Source: Phycisphaerales bacterium
GTDB taxonomy: Bacteria > Planctomycetota > Phycisphaerae > Phycisphaerales > UBA1924
DNA: 50,651 bases
Direction: 5' to 3'
Assembly (NCBI GenBank): GCA_029260455.1
Contig: JAJDDF010000002.1
Coordinates: forward strand, 1 to 50,651
Below the pieces are notes generated by a model. The model ran no database searches. It worked only from the letters and a program-made list of their open reading frames with translations, and had not been told where the DNA came from. Made by a program: the position numbers and the translations under genes. Numbering within the stretch: the stretch's first letter is position 1; the number at the start of each line of letters is the position of its first letter. Below are positions 1 through 8,116 of this stretch, in pieces.

Positions 1-135
1 ACGGTCGAGCGCACGATCGCGTGGTTTCAGAACTACCGGAGGCTGTGCATTCGGTGGGAGAAGTCAACGGTGATGTTCGAGGGCTTCCTGCACTTCGGGT
101 GCTCCCTGCTCCTGCTCAAAGAGGTTTTGGGATAG
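1..135 (+). pseudogene. 3' end of an IS5-type transposase
   Basis: The frame open from the first base encodes 44 residues and ends in TAG at 133-135. It begins TVERTIAWFQNYRRL and continues with a hydrophobic helix. This matches the C-terminal block of IS5-group DDE transposases, in which the glutamate of 'ER' is the last catalytic acid and is followed by a W-x-x-x-R-R-L segment. The rest of the gene lies outside the window, so I cannot tell whether the element is intact. No terminal inverted repeat was recognised downstream. Its sequence differs from the second transposase remnant near 4.6 kb, so they are probably different IS subgroups. Confidence 0.7.
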
Positions 136-367
136 CTTCTAATCACAGCCACCGCCCCCCTTCTTGGGCGCATTGCCTGACGACGAACCCCAATGATCTA
201 TAGGTCGATCACCGCCAAGAGTTTCCAAGGTGCGAATTTCATACACTTGAGCGCACCGAAATACGACCAATCAACACACCTTGAATTGCATCGCAAGTCG
301 TTGATACACCGAGAGTTCGCGTTGTTGAAACCATACAGCACAGAACATAGAACGTTGTCATATCCAT

Positions 368-1057
368 CTATTGTTCCTCGACCGGGTCGTACCCAGTCTC
401 CTCCACAGCGAAGTCGCGGAAGGCCTGATCGGAGGCAATCTCCGGGGGAAGGGGTGGTGCATCTTCTGGACTGGACCAGGGCCACACGGAGATGATCAGG
501 TCGGCAGGTACTTGTGTACAGGTCTTCACGATCGGCGCGGATATCTCGCCTGTCGCGATCTCGCATGCATCGGGCCAGTACATGGTATGTTTGATTGTAA
601 AGGCTAGGCCATTTTCCCTTGGGAAGGTTTGTTCCGCGATCGACGAGACAAACTGCAGTATCTCTTCGTCATGAATCTCGCGTGCACCCCACGAGAGTGT
701 GCCAATGTTCTGCCTATGTCGCATACTCGGAGCCAAGTGCTGATAGCGAGATATTGTCGAAAGCACCCCCGAAAGTGACAACCGAACTTCATGTTGGGTC
801 CAAAGTGCTCCGCGACCGTGATGGGGGCTGTTTGTTACGCTGATTGCCAAGTCAAAAGAACGAACTGACTGCGAGATACATTTCCAGAACGATCTCGATA
901 GGGTTACGATCGCGCCAGATGCATTCTCAGGCAGCGTGACTTCGAGAGTCCGGCTTCCCAAGGTTCCATGATTACTCCAGCACACACGCCCATCGACCTT
1001 GTCATCTTGGAAGTGCTGCTCAACGACAACACCTTCGACTTCGCCTAGCTCCCGCAT
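368..1057 (-). CDS. hypothetical protein, candidate immunity partner of the RHS tip
   Basis: This 229-residue protein belongs to no family I recognise. It has no signal peptide or membrane segment and looks cytosolic, with acidic and proline-rich C-terminal residues (SSPEDAPPLPPE). Its ATG at 1055-1057 lies inside the end of the upstream RHS gene, whose stop is at 1045-1047, so the two genes overlap by 13 bases and are probably translationally coupled. A gene directly overlapping the 3' end of an RHS tip is where immunity genes of RHS/contact-dependent toxins usually sit. Position is the only basis for that suggestion. It could equally be an unrelated hypothetical gene. Confidence 0.55.
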   Translation of the reverse strand: MRELGEVEGVVVEQHFQDDKVDGRVCWSNHGTLGSRTLEVTLPENASGAIVTLSRSFWKCISQSVRSFDLAISVTNSPHHGRGALWTQHEVRLSLSGVLSTISRYQHLAPSMRHRQNIGTLSWGAREIHDEEILQFVSSIAEQTFPRENGLAFTIKHTMYWPDACEIATGEISAPIVKTCTQVPADLIISVWPWSSPEDAPPLPPEIASDQAFRDFAVEETGYDPVEEQ

Positions 1058-2127
1058 CCGCCATCCCCCTGATCAGAACCTTCCGCCCCGCCGCCGGGCC
1101 CCTCGTGCTGGGGTAGCTTCTTCTTCGGCCTCATAGCAGAGCATTCGCGTTCGGCCCTCAGTATCATATCGTCCAGTTGGAAGTACAATGTGATGCCGAG
1201 GTTGTGCGCCTGCGAACGATTCCCAATATCAAACAGTTGCCATTTGCACGCTTCTCCCCTTGTCTTCAATGTAGTAGAGCTACATATTCCTGTTTGCCTC
1301 GCTCCATTGATGTAGTCCAGAAACTTTCGGCAAGCTGACCCCTTCTCGATCGCGGCCGAGGCGTCGTCGGCAACTAGCAGAAGCCCGATTCCAATTGCCG
1401 CCACGCCTCCTTTCTTCAGCCACCCCATCAATCGCTTCTTTTGGGCTGCGCTGAACTTCCGATCGTTTTTCTCCAGGAAGTCCTGAACGGCTTCATACAT
1501 CTCGGGCTTGCTCAATTGTCGTCCGGGCAGCCCACCACCATCGATGCCCTTCTTCAGGTCCTCTAGGTGATCTCCAAATCCTGGCATGTTCCTGACATCA
1601 TTTGGAAGACCATAGAAGTTATCCTCCTTATGAAGCCCCCAGGGATCTACAAAGCGGCTCGGGTTCGACCCAACATAGGCAAGTCCATTGCCCAACCCCG
1701 CATCCCCCCAAGTACCGATGATGTCTCTCGTCGTAAACCGCCCCATCTTCGGATCGAGGTAGCGTGTGCGGTAGTAGTACAGACCTGTTTCGACATCGAA
1801 GTAGCGCCCGGTGAAAAGGAACGCGTTGTCAATCTGCGTCTCGCCGGGTGAGTTCGCCGGGTCGTTGTCTGCGCCAAGCACCATGACGCTACCGTAGTCG
1901 TCGTACTCGTAGCGCTCCTGCACAACACCGGTGCTGTTGCTCACCGCCATCGTCGAGAACAGATCGTCGGCGTGATACCAGAGGTCTTCGTATTGACCCG
2001 CGCTCGGCTCGTCATATCGCCGCATCGAGACCATGTGATCAATGTACCCCGAATCGCCCAGGCAGACGTAGCTGCGCAGGGCGTTGCCCGATTCATCCTG
2101 CTCTTCGAGCAATTGCCATGCAGCCAA
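1045..2127 (-). CDS. 5'-truncated RHS repeat-associated core protein with variable C-terminal domain
   Basis: This is the C-terminal tip of an RHS/YD-repeat protein, a family that forms large shells carrying C-terminal toxins or wall-associated domains. A YD-type repeat (YEYDDYGSV) lies near residues 73-81, the core signature (GLYYYRTRYLDPKMGRF) at 115-131, and the terminal DPWGL motif at 161-165. The 195 residues after DPWGL are unrelated to the core and include a hydrophobic stretch near 240-258, several cysteines and a Gly/Asp-rich end. Intact RHS proteins usually exceed 1,000 residues. Here only 360 remain: the reading frame loses RHS similarity just before the TTG at 2125-2127 and meets a stop at 2167-2169, next to a palindromic repeat. 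It may be an orphan tip left by recombination, and expression is uncertain. Confidence 0.75.
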   Translation of the reverse strand: MAAWQLLEEQDESGNALRSYVCLGDSGYIDHMVSMRRYDEPSAGQYEDLWYHADDLFSTMAVSNSTGVVQERYEYDDYGSVMVLGADNDPANSPGETQIDNAFLFTGRYFDVETGLYYYRTRYLDPKMGRFTTRDIIGTWGDAGLGNGLAYVGSNPSRFVDPWGLHKEDNFYGLPNDVRNMPGFGDHLEDLKKGIDGGGLPGRQLSKPEMYEAVQDFLEKNDRKFSAAQKKRLMGWLKKGGVAAIGIGLLLVADDASAAIEKGSACRKFLDYINGARQTGICSSTTLKTRGEACKWQLFDIGNRSQAHNLGITLYFQLDDMILRAERECSAMRPKKKLPQHEGPGGGAEGSDQGDGGCGS

Positions 2128-2148
2128 ACCGCCCCAAATAAAGCTCCG

Positions 2149-2177
2149 GGTGGCCCGGGTTACTTGTCAAACCGGGA
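2149..2177. repeat. palindromic repeat, copy 1
   Basis: This unit reads GGTGGCCCGG, then a variable TT-rich arm, then CTTGTCAA and a CCGGG arm. It is nearly the same as the unit at 50537-50566. The stem is imperfect here (CCCGG paired with CCGGG, with two inner mismatches). It lies exactly where the RHS reading frame loses similarity. Confidence 0.55.
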
Positions 2178-2339
2178 GTGGTGTGATGTGAAGCGCTGGC
2201 ATACTTGCAGATGTTGGGTATTGCATGAAAACCATGACGCTGGTGATGAGTGAGTGAGTGCGTGAGCGAATCGCACGGTTTCTTCGTGGCATTGCAAGAA
2301 CGCAGTTGCCCAAGGCAACCACGGCACCCGGAATTAGAA

Positions 2340-2358
2340 GGCGGGCGAGACGCCCACC
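2340..2358. repeat. short GC-rich hairpin repeat
   Basis: GGGCG at 2343-2347 and CGCCC at 2351-2355 form a stem around AGA, with flanking GG/CC pairs. From memory, motifs of the GGGCGAGACGCCC type are common dispersed intergenic palindromes in planctomycete genomes. No U-run follows, so it is not called a terminator. Confidence 0.4.
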
Positions 2359-2478
2359 CCACCAAGATAAGATGCCCTTGCTCGCGCTTGGGGCTAGTCC
2401 TTGCACACACACTGATTCTGTGCAGGCTAATTATTTGGACAGTACGCGGCCACGCCTGACGTGCGGTAATGACAAGCG

Positions 2479-3087
2479 TCAGAACGAATCCACATCAGCC
2501 GAATCTTCACTCGCGCTCAGTGCTTGTTCAATCTCGGCGGCGAAGCCATCCAGAACTTCGGCTCGCGACGTGAGCGCCAGGTAACCCTCCGTCGTGCGCC
2601 TTCGGTGGGTGTCGGTGAGCGTTGTGCCCGTCTCGACATCAAGCAGCGCGAACTCAAAATCGACGGTTGAGTTAACTTGCCACCCGGGAGGCAAGAACCC
2701 GACGTGCAACGCTCTGGTCATCCTGCTGACATCGACCACGCACAGCGTATCGGCTCCGGAGGACCGGGCAGCAATCATGAGATCATTCATCTCGACATCG
2801 CGCCAGCCCATTCTTGGCGGCAATTGGCCAAGCAAGCTGTCCGGCGAGACCACGTATGTCCCCGGGATCGCAGCCACGGTCTCGCACGCCGTTTCGTATA
2901 CAGAGGTGGCATCTACGGTCTGCGTGATCGCAGGCACCTGCTGTTCAAGTGTGGACAGCACAACAACACGCCCGAGATTCACGACATCTGCATCAAGCGG
3001 AACCGCTGTCTCGTGTGAACTCTTGCTTGAGACGCACCCAGCGGAACAGAACAAAGTAAGCATGAAAGGCAAGACGATACGAATCAT
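2479..3087 (-). CDS. hypothetical lipoprotein, third gene of the padR operon
   Basis: This 202-residue protein begins with a signal peptide ending in a lipobox (CSAGC, lipidated Cys at residue 18), so it should be anchored to a membrane. The mature part has no domain I can name. It is a mixed alpha/beta domain with a segment resembling small ligand- or peptidoglycan-associated lipoproteins (DTLCVVDVSRM, FEFALLDVETGTTL). The ATG at 3085-3087 is chosen because a GGAGG lies 7 bases upstream and because the stop of the preceding gene overlaps it in a TGATG arrangement, which implies coupled translation. An in-frame GTG one codon earlier is less likely. It is co-transcribed with the permease-prefix protein and PadR. 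Confidence 0.75.
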   Translation of the reverse strand: MIRIVLPFMLTLFCSAGCVSSKSSHETAVPLDADVVNLGRVVVLSTLEQQVPAITQTVDATSVYETACETVAAIPGTYVVSPDSLLGQLPPRMGWRDVEMNDLMIAARSSGADTLCVVDVSRMTRALHVGFLPPGWQVNSTVDFEFALLDVETGTTLTDTHRRRTTEGYLALTSRAEVLDGFAAEIEQALSASEDSADVDSF

Positions 3088-3794
3088 CACAGAACCTCCA
3101 TAGGAGTGGTGGCGTCACTTTGACGCAGGATGAAATCTGCAGCCATGACTCCAAGCGGGGCCAAGGCGGGCAGCCACTGATGAGTACCAAACACGCTGCG
3201 TGGATCGAAGCCGACAAGGAGTAGCCCTCCCGTGCCGTTGATCGGCAGCACAATCTCGGTGAACATTGTTGCCGCTAGCAATCCGACAAGCGTGCAAACA
3301 GTCAACGACCAGACCACTGAGCATCCTCGGCGTCGGGCGGTGTCGCAGAACAACCATGCCAACGTCGCTGGGAGCATTAGATCGATCACACGATCGATCC
3401 ACCAAACGCTCGCGCGTGCAACAGGATGCTCAAGGTCCATCCCAAGGCGATCGCGAGCGGCACCAAGGGCAAGAGCGAATGGCACGACCCACGCGATAGA
3501 AATCATGACGAAGATCAGCGTTGGGACCGCGCCCAGCGCAACAGCAGGAAATCGTCGTGTGAATGAAACCAGTCCCGGTGCCGCCGTCAACCCGCCGAGG
3601 AGCTGTTCATCGGAGCCGAGTCGTTCGCGAGCTTGGGAAATTGCGATCTCTTGCATCGCCCCCTCGGCAACAAGGTCATCCGTGAGGCACTGGTGATGGT
3701 CCTCTAGCTCCCCGATGATCCGTTGCACACGCCGCGGGGCTACGCCAGCCGCCGCGAGGTCGCGGGCCAATCTGTCAAACCGGTTTAATGACAT
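3087..3794 (-). CDS. permease-prefix-domain membrane protein
   Basis: This 235-residue protein has an N-terminal helical region (residues 1-75: LARDLAAAGV, GELEDHHQCLTDDL, ARERLGSDEQL) typical of the 'permease prefix' or DUF1700-like domain found next to PadR regulators. About four hydrophobic segments follow, near residues 80-110, 135-155, 160-185 and 210-230. Proteins of this kind are encoded directly downstream of padR in many bacteria and act at the cytoplasmic membrane, but their biochemical role is poorly known. Its start overlaps the end of padR by 20 bases, and its TGA overlaps the ATG of the lipoprotein gene. The three genes therefore form one tightly coupled operon. Confidence 0.75.
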   Translation of the reverse strand: MSLNRFDRLARDLAAAGVAPRRVQRIIGELEDHHQCLTDDLVAEGAMQEIAISQARERLGSDEQLLGGLTAAPGLVSFTRRFPAVALGAVPTLIFVMISIAWVVPFALALGAARDRLGMDLEHPVARASVWWIDRVIDLMLPATLAWLFCDTARRRGCSVVWSLTVCTLVGLLAATMFTEIVLPINGTGGLLLVGFDPRSVFGTHQWLPALAPLGVMAADFILRQSDATTPMEVL

Positions 3795-4134
3795 CCGCCG
3801 AGTCCCCCAGGATCAACTTGATGGCGCGCGCGACGCGCGACCAGTCGTGCGTGGCGGCAGCCAGGCGCCGTTTGCCTCGAGCGGTGAGCCTGTAGTAAAT
3901 GCGCGGCCGCCCGTTCACTTCCCGACGCCGCGTCCCCACCAAGCGATCGAGCTCTAGGGTGTGCAGGGTGGGATAGATCACTCCCTCGCTCATCGAGAGC
4001 GCTCCGCCCGTCCGATCTCGGACCTCCCGGGCAAGTTCGTAGCCGTACATCTCGCTGCCATCGGCCAGCATGCCCAAGAGCAGCAACTCAGGGACGCCGT
4101 TCATGAAATTGGTAGGGTTTTTTTCTCGAACCAT
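3775..4134 (-). CDS. PadR family transcriptional regulator
   Basis: This 119-residue protein is a winged-helix repressor of the PadR type. The first half carries the PadR core (ELLLLGMLADGSEMYGYELA, then SEGVIYPTLHTLE as the recognition region). The wing holds RREVNGRPRIYYRLTARG, and a short C-terminal helix should mediate dimerisation. A longer in-frame start at 4209 exists, but the ATG at 4132-4134 has GAGGAG 7 bases upstream and starts at the expected position relative to the domain. The gene heads an operon with a permease-prefix protein and a lipoprotein. A dyad over its -10 box suggests autorepression. Confidence 0.9.
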   Translation of the reverse strand: MVREKNPTNFMNGVPELLLLGMLADGSEMYGYELAREVRDRTGGALSMSEGVIYPTLHTLELDRLVGTRRREVNGRPRIYYRLTARGKRRLAAATHDWSRVARAIKLILGDSADVIKPV

Positions 4135-4159
4135 AAACCACTCCTCTTGACGATGCATT

Positions 4160-4199
4160 GCAACACTAGGTATTATACATATTGTTGCGAGGTATGCAA
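4160..4199 (-). promoter_or_regulatory. padR promoter with operator-like dyad
   Basis: On the minus strand, TTGCAT (4199-4194) and TATAAT (4177-4172) are 16 bases apart, close to a standard housekeeping promoter. A dyad centred on 4174 covers the -10 box: GCAACA at 4160-4165 pairs with TGTTGC at 4183-4188, and an inner GTAT/ATAC pair at 4170-4178 shares the same centre. PadR proteins bind such inverted repeats, so this is likely an autoregulatory operator. Confidence 0.65.
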
Positions 4200-4469
4200 G
4201 GGCCCCCAATCCTTGCTGTTGATCGCCATGCCTAGCGGTCTACCGAAAGCGCAGGTCAGTATGGCCACGCGACCGGATTGGCGGTGTCGCAATGTAGTGT
4301 CGGCTTCTCGATTGATGGAACGACGGCACCGCAGCCGCCGACCGGGAGCGTACCACGCGGTCACAGAAACCGAGTGCGCAAAGTTGGCAAAAAGGCCCGC
4401 GAGCGCATCCCAATAATGAGTCACCCACGCGCAATTCCGACACAAGCAAACCTTGGCAAACACAGAGCC

Positions 4470-4690
4470 TGCGCTACTAGGCCTTGTTTGACGGATCGAG
4501 AAGCCGCAGACATGCTGGATCATGGCCAGCGTGACCATCGCCAGATAATGCGTCGCCAGCTTCTCATACCGCGTTGCGATCCGCCGGTATTCCTTCAACT
4601 ACCCGATGCACCGCTCGACAACATCGCGCCGTCGATACAGCGCACGGTTCAGCTTCAACGTCCGCTGATTCGAGCGCACCGATCGGCACA
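4470..4690 (-). pseudogene. IS5-family transposase remnant with in-frame stop
   Basis: Translating this stretch on the minus strand gives NRALYRRRDVVERCIG, a TAG stop at 4599-4601, then LKEYRRIATRYEKLA and THYLAMVTLAMIQ. This is the C-terminal block of IS5-family transposases, where the consensus has tryptophan at the stop position (ERCIGWLKEYRR), so a TGG-to-TAG change is likely. Farther 5' the frame has another stop at 4704-4706 and recognisable similarity ends. At the 3' end the frame runs on without a transposase-like end. This is a decayed fragment, not a functional gene. Confidence 0.7.
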
Positions 4691-4723
4691 CTTGCCACCT
4701 AGTTTATGTTTCGGCAACAACAG

Positions 4724-4828
4724 TTACATGCGTTCGTAGGCAACGCCAGTCAACTCATAGCGGCGACCTGGCTTTCCATCGGCGCCGCGTCCGCTTCGCT
4801 TCGATTGTGCGAAGTTCTTTTGGACCAT
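4724..4828 (-). CDS. small 34-residue ORF with a strong ribosome binding site
   Basis: The ATG at 4826-4828 is preceded by AAGGAGG with a 6-base spacer, one of the best ribosome binding sites in the window. The product is a basic, glycine-rich 34-residue peptide (SKRSGRGADGKPGRRYELTG near the middle, ending VAYERM). I do not recognise it. Its stop lies only about 30 bases from the IS5 remnant, so it may be the 5' part of a longer gene interrupted by that element. It lies 76 bases downstream of the FKBP gene on the same strand. The ribosome binding site is the only support. Confidence 0.4.
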   Translation of the reverse strand: MVQKNFAQSKRSGRGADGKPGRRYELTGVAYERM

Positions 4829-4904
4829 CACTGGCCTCCTTGCCGGAGATCAGTATCGATGGTTCAGACACAATGCGCAACCAAACAAGCGCCGAACGCT
4901 CCTG

Positions 4905-5720
4905 TCAACCGCCGGGCATGATCTCGATTAATTCGACATCGAAGATCAGCATTGCCTTGGCGGGGATCAATGGCGGGCGCCCGCGGGCGCCATAGGCGAG
5001 TTGATAGGGAATGACGAGCTTGCGCTTGCCGCCAACTTTCATGCTCCCAACGCCTTCGGTCCAGCCACGGATGACCTGATTGAGGCCGAAGACGATCGGC
5101 TTGCCACTATCGACCGAGCTATCGAACTTTGTGCCGTCGGTAAGCCATCCGGTGTAGTGAACACGGACTCTGGAACTTGCACTTGCGGGGCTTGGCCCAT
5201 TGCCCGCGCGAATGTCGTAGTACCTCAGACCGGAATGTGTTTGCGTAAAGTCTCCCGAGACGGGATCGCCGGGCCACTGAGAAGATTCATCTGCCTGTTG
5301 GGCAGTGTTCACGTTGGTTGCCCCGGTGTGATTGGCAGGAGTCGATGTTGTTGTGCGGTCCACCTGCATTGATTGTGTTGAATTTTTTTCAGCAGGACTA
5401 TCAAATGCAATAAGTGTTTCATCATGGCCTGACACCAGACTGGCCCGCTGAAGATATATCCTTGACCCTTCTTGATCACCCATGGCACTCTTGGCGGTCG
5501 CACAATACCGGAGGAGCAATACGGAATCCGGATTCTGTTCGAGGCCCACTTCAAGCACATCGAGTGCTTCCTTCGAGTTGCCTGCTTGGAGCAGATCGTG
5601 TGCAGAGACTTTACATTCCTGTACATTTTCAAGTGTGTTTGCCGCTACATCTGAATCGACTGAAGCGGAACAACCAGCAACACCGTGAATCACCAACGCA
5701 AGAAAAACCAATCGAAACAT
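4905..5720 (-). CDS. FKBP-type peptidyl-prolyl isomerase lipoprotein
   Basis: This 271-residue protein should catalyse cis-trans isomerisation of prolyl bonds in the periplasm or at a membrane surface. A signal peptide ends in the lipobox VAGC. Residues about 25-90 resemble one to two TPR-like helical hairpins ([20 protein letters not shown]). A Ser/Thr-rich linker follows, and the last 110 residues are a complete FKBP domain ([54 protein letters not shown]). The ATG at 5718-5720 is chosen over the upstream in-frame start because AGGAG lies 7 bases upstream and the signal peptide starts there. Most FKBP foldases lack the N-terminal helical-repeat part, which may bind a client or partner. Confidence 0.9.
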   Translation of the reverse strand: MFRLVFLALVIHGVAGCSASVDSDVAANTLENVQECKVSAHDLLQAGNSKEALDVLEVGLEQNPDSVLLLRYCATAKSAMGDQEGSRIYLQRASLVSGHDETLIAFDSPAEKNSTQSMQVDRTTTSTPANHTGATNVNTAQQADESSQWPGDPVSGDFTQTHSGLRYYDIRAGNGPSPASASSRVRVHYTGWLTDGTKFDSSVDSGKPIVFGLNQVIRGWTEGVGSMKVGGKRKLVIPYQLAYGARGRPPLIPAKAMLIFDVELIEIMPGG

Positions 5721-5892
5721 TTTTACACTCCTGAATAGTGTGTCAGTGGAATCACAATCCACTTTCAGTTGTCCTTCTCCGCCTGAAATATCGAACCCAC
5801 ATGTCGTGACGTTCCTCGGTTGAGGATACCAGATACATCGGTCGCTGAAGCCAATCGTTCCCGGTGCTGGCGCCCGTTCATCGCCGCAGATT

Positions 5893-7914
5893 CTATGTTC
5901 GTCCAGTGCTGTTTGCGCTTGTACCCGTTTCCGTTTGCAAGCGGACCAATTCTGCATAGCGTCCATCGCGGGCCATCAATTCATCATGTGCACCAATCTC
6001 GCGCACCCTGCCGCGCTCGATGACCACAATGCGGTTGGCGTGTCGGATTGTGCTGAGGCGGTGTGCGATGACCAGTGATGTGCGCCCGTGCATGAGCTGT
6101 GTGAGACTCACTTGGATGAGCCGTTCACTTTCGGCGTCGAGATTGCTTGTTGCTTCATCGAGGATCAAGATGCGCGGGTCGGCAAGGACGGCGCGTGCGA
6201 TTGCAAGTCTTTGTTTCTGGCCGCCGGAAAGCCGCACGCCGCGCTCACCAATGAGTGTTTCGTATCCATCAGGGAGATTGCCAATGAATGCGTGCGCATT
6301 TGCAACTGTTGCCGCATCGACGACCTGCTCGTGCGAGACCTGCCGCCGCGCATAGGCAATATTTTCACCAATCGTTCCATCGAAGAGAAATACATCCTGC
6401 TCGACGATGCCAAGGAGTCTGCGATAGCTTGCCGGGTTGATATCTCGCAGATCCGTACCGTCGAGTGTGATTGTTCCGTTGGTCGGGTCATAGAAGCGCG
6501 CGATGAGATTGCAGAGTGTTGTTTTGCCCGAGCCGCTTGGACCGACCAGCGCAATCGTTTCGCCGGGCTCGATTTCCAATGTGACATCTCGAAGTACGAG
6601 TTCGGGTATTTTGGTATCTGGTACATCGACTGATGCATCTTCTGCGGCATCACCGGCGGCATCACCAAGACGCAAGCCATCATCATCAATTCGTTTGGTG
6701 GCACGCGGGCGGGCGGGATACGCAAAGGATATTCCTTGGAGTGACACACGCCCGGTGACGTTCTTCGCGACCACCTGGATACCGGCGCTGTCCCCCTCAA
6801 ATTCGCGGGGTTCATCTAGGAGATCGATCACGCGGTCCAGGCCGGCGAGTTGATTCTGAACATTTGCGGCGCTTGAGACCAAGGATTCGAGTGGTCCAAG
6901 CAGCCACCCCAGATAGAGCAAAAACGCGATGAGGTCGCCGGTGGTGCGCTGCCCATCGAGCACGCCCCGTCCAAAGACAAGCAGGACGAGGATCGTCGCG
7001 AGCGGGACGAGCACCTGCCAGAGAATCTCAAGCCCGCGTGCCCACCACCACGCACGAATTTCCTGACGCGCCATGAGGTGGCCGCGCGAAGTGAAGCGCA
7101 AATTTTCGGCGAACTCTCTGCTGAAGCCGCGCACCACGCGCATGCCTCCGAAGACCTCGGCGGTTTGCGAATCAATGCCTTGCCGGGTGCTGCGAATGTC
7201 GCGGTACATCGGTCGGATGCGTCCGATCCATGTGCGATGGCTGTACCAGACGACGGGAAGAATCGCGAGTGATCCGACAAGCATGCGCCAATCAATAAAC
7301 GCAAGAATGATGAGTGTTCCGGTGAGTTGCGTGACGGCGCGCCACGGGTTGTAGATGAGGCTGAAGATCAGATCGCCAACACTTCCCGCGTCTTCGCGGA
7401 GCATGCTTGATGCGCCGCCGGATTTGATGGATTGAATTCTGTGCAGCGGCAGGTGGGCGGCGTGTTCGAAGACGTGGCGCCGGATGCGCACCTGTACGCG
7501 CTTGACGAGGCGCGTGCACTGCCAGCGCCCCCACATGCTCAGGGCGACCGCGACGAGTGATACTGCAAAGACCACGCCGCAGATCACATACAGGAGTGTC
7601 ACGCGGTCGGTATTTGGGAGAAACATCAAAGGTTTTTCGGGCGGTGTCTCGGCGAGCACATAATCGAAGACCAGCTTTGTCGCATAGGGTGGGAGGAGCC
7701 CGAGCACAGTCGCGACCGAGAGTGTCGCAAGAGAAGCGGCGAGTGTTCGCCTGTTGCCACGCAGCAACAACCAGTATTTTTTCAGAAGCGCCGACAACGA
7801 CCGCGCCCGGGACGACTTCTTCCCGGCGTTAGCGTGACTGCCCGCAGGCGCACCTTCGCTCGTGGTCTTCCATTCATCAAAGCGTGCTCGACTTGAGCGA
7901 GACGTCTGGCGCAT
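5893..7914 (-). CDS. ABC transporter, fused permease and ATPase (MsbA-like exporter)
   Basis: This 673-residue half-transporter should dimerise in the cytoplasmic membrane and export a lipid, drug or peptide using ATP. A basic N-terminus of about 45 residues precedes six transmembrane helices (about 50-330). The C-terminal ATPase has Walker A (GPSGSGKTT), Q-loop ([14 protein letters not shown]), signature (LSGGQKQR), Walker B ([14 protein letters not shown]) and the H-loop (IAHRLST), all intact. An acidic Ala/Asp-rich insert of about 30 residues ([16 protein letters not shown]) separates the membrane and ATPase domains and is unusual. No Shine-Dalgarno precedes the ATG; a TACAAT box lies 6 bases before it. 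The substrate cannot be predicted. Confidence 0.92.
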   Translation of the reverse strand: MRQTSRSSRARFDEWKTTSEGAPAGSHANAGKKSSRARSLSALLKKYWLLLRGNRRTLAASLATLSVATVLGLLPPYATKLVFDYVLAETPPEKPLMFLPNTDRVTLLYVICGVVFAVSLVAVALSMWGRWQCTRLVKRVQVRIRRHVFEHAAHLPLHRIQSIKSGGASSMLREDAGSVGDLIFSLIYNPWRAVTQLTGTLIILAFIDWRMLVGSLAILPVVWYSHRTWIGRIRPMYRDIRSTRQGIDSQTAEVFGGMRVVRGFSREFAENLRFTSRGHLMARQEIRAWWWARGLEILWQVLVPLATILVLLVFGRGVLDGQRTTGDLIAFLLYLGWLLGPLESLVSSAANVQNQLAGLDRVIDLLDEPREFEGDSAGIQVVAKNVTGRVSLQGISFAYPARPRATKRIDDDGLRLGDAAGDAAEDASVDVPDTKIPELVLRDVTLEIEPGETIALVGPSGSGKTTLCNLIARFYDPTNGTITLDGTDLRDINPASYRRLLGIVEQDVFLFDGTIGENIAYARRQVSHEQVVDAATVANAHAFIGNLPDGYETLIGERGVRLSGGQKQRLAIARAVLADPRILILDEATSNLDAESERLIQVSLTQLMHGRTSLVIAHRLSTIRHANRIVVIERGRVREIGAHDELMARDGRYAELVRLQTETGTSANSTGRT

Positions 7915-7920
7915 GAGGCG

Positions 7921-7926
7921 ATTGTA
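7921..7926 (-). promoter_or_regulatory. -10-like box just upstream of the ABC exporter start
   Basis: TACAAT on the minus strand ends 6 bases before the ATG at 7912-7914. Transcription would start at or next to the start codon, giving a leaderless mRNA. TTGATA lies upstream with a longer-than-ideal spacer of 19 bases. Confidence 0.4.
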
Positions 7927-8116
7927 GTACCGTGCTCATTCGGTGTATCAAGCAAGCCCTGTGATCGAGCCAAGAAACATAGATACATGCAATTCATTGA
8001 CGCAGACGATCTGGCTCACGCGCCACTTGATCGCACACGCAAAATCACCGATTTTTTCAGCATTTGAGCATATGCTGGCGATGTCGGACTACGCAGTAAT
8101 ACTACGGTCGTACCGC

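Larger units (their letters stand above)
2128..2478. other. gene-free interval with palindromic repeats
   Basis: I see no credible gene in these 351 bases. The interval holds two palindromic repeat units, listed separately, and a short run of GAGT units near 2248-2265. It lies upstream of the truncated RHS gene and downstream of the lipoprotein gene, both on the minus strand. The short open frames across it have no composition or motif support. Confidence 0.6.

Noticed and set aside
193-566. short frames on both strands near 200-560 as genes
   Set aside because: They overlap the better-supported 229-residue minus-strand frame and show no motif or ribosome binding site.
2248-2270. GAGT-unit run as a CRISPR or tandem-repeat locus
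   Set aside because: It is only a few imperfect four-base units, with no spacers or cas genes.
4173-4598. 141-residue minus-strand open frame as an intact gene
   Set aside because: Its first 25 residues are the C-terminus of an IS5 transposase and the rest is read-through; the real frame has a stop at 4599-4601.
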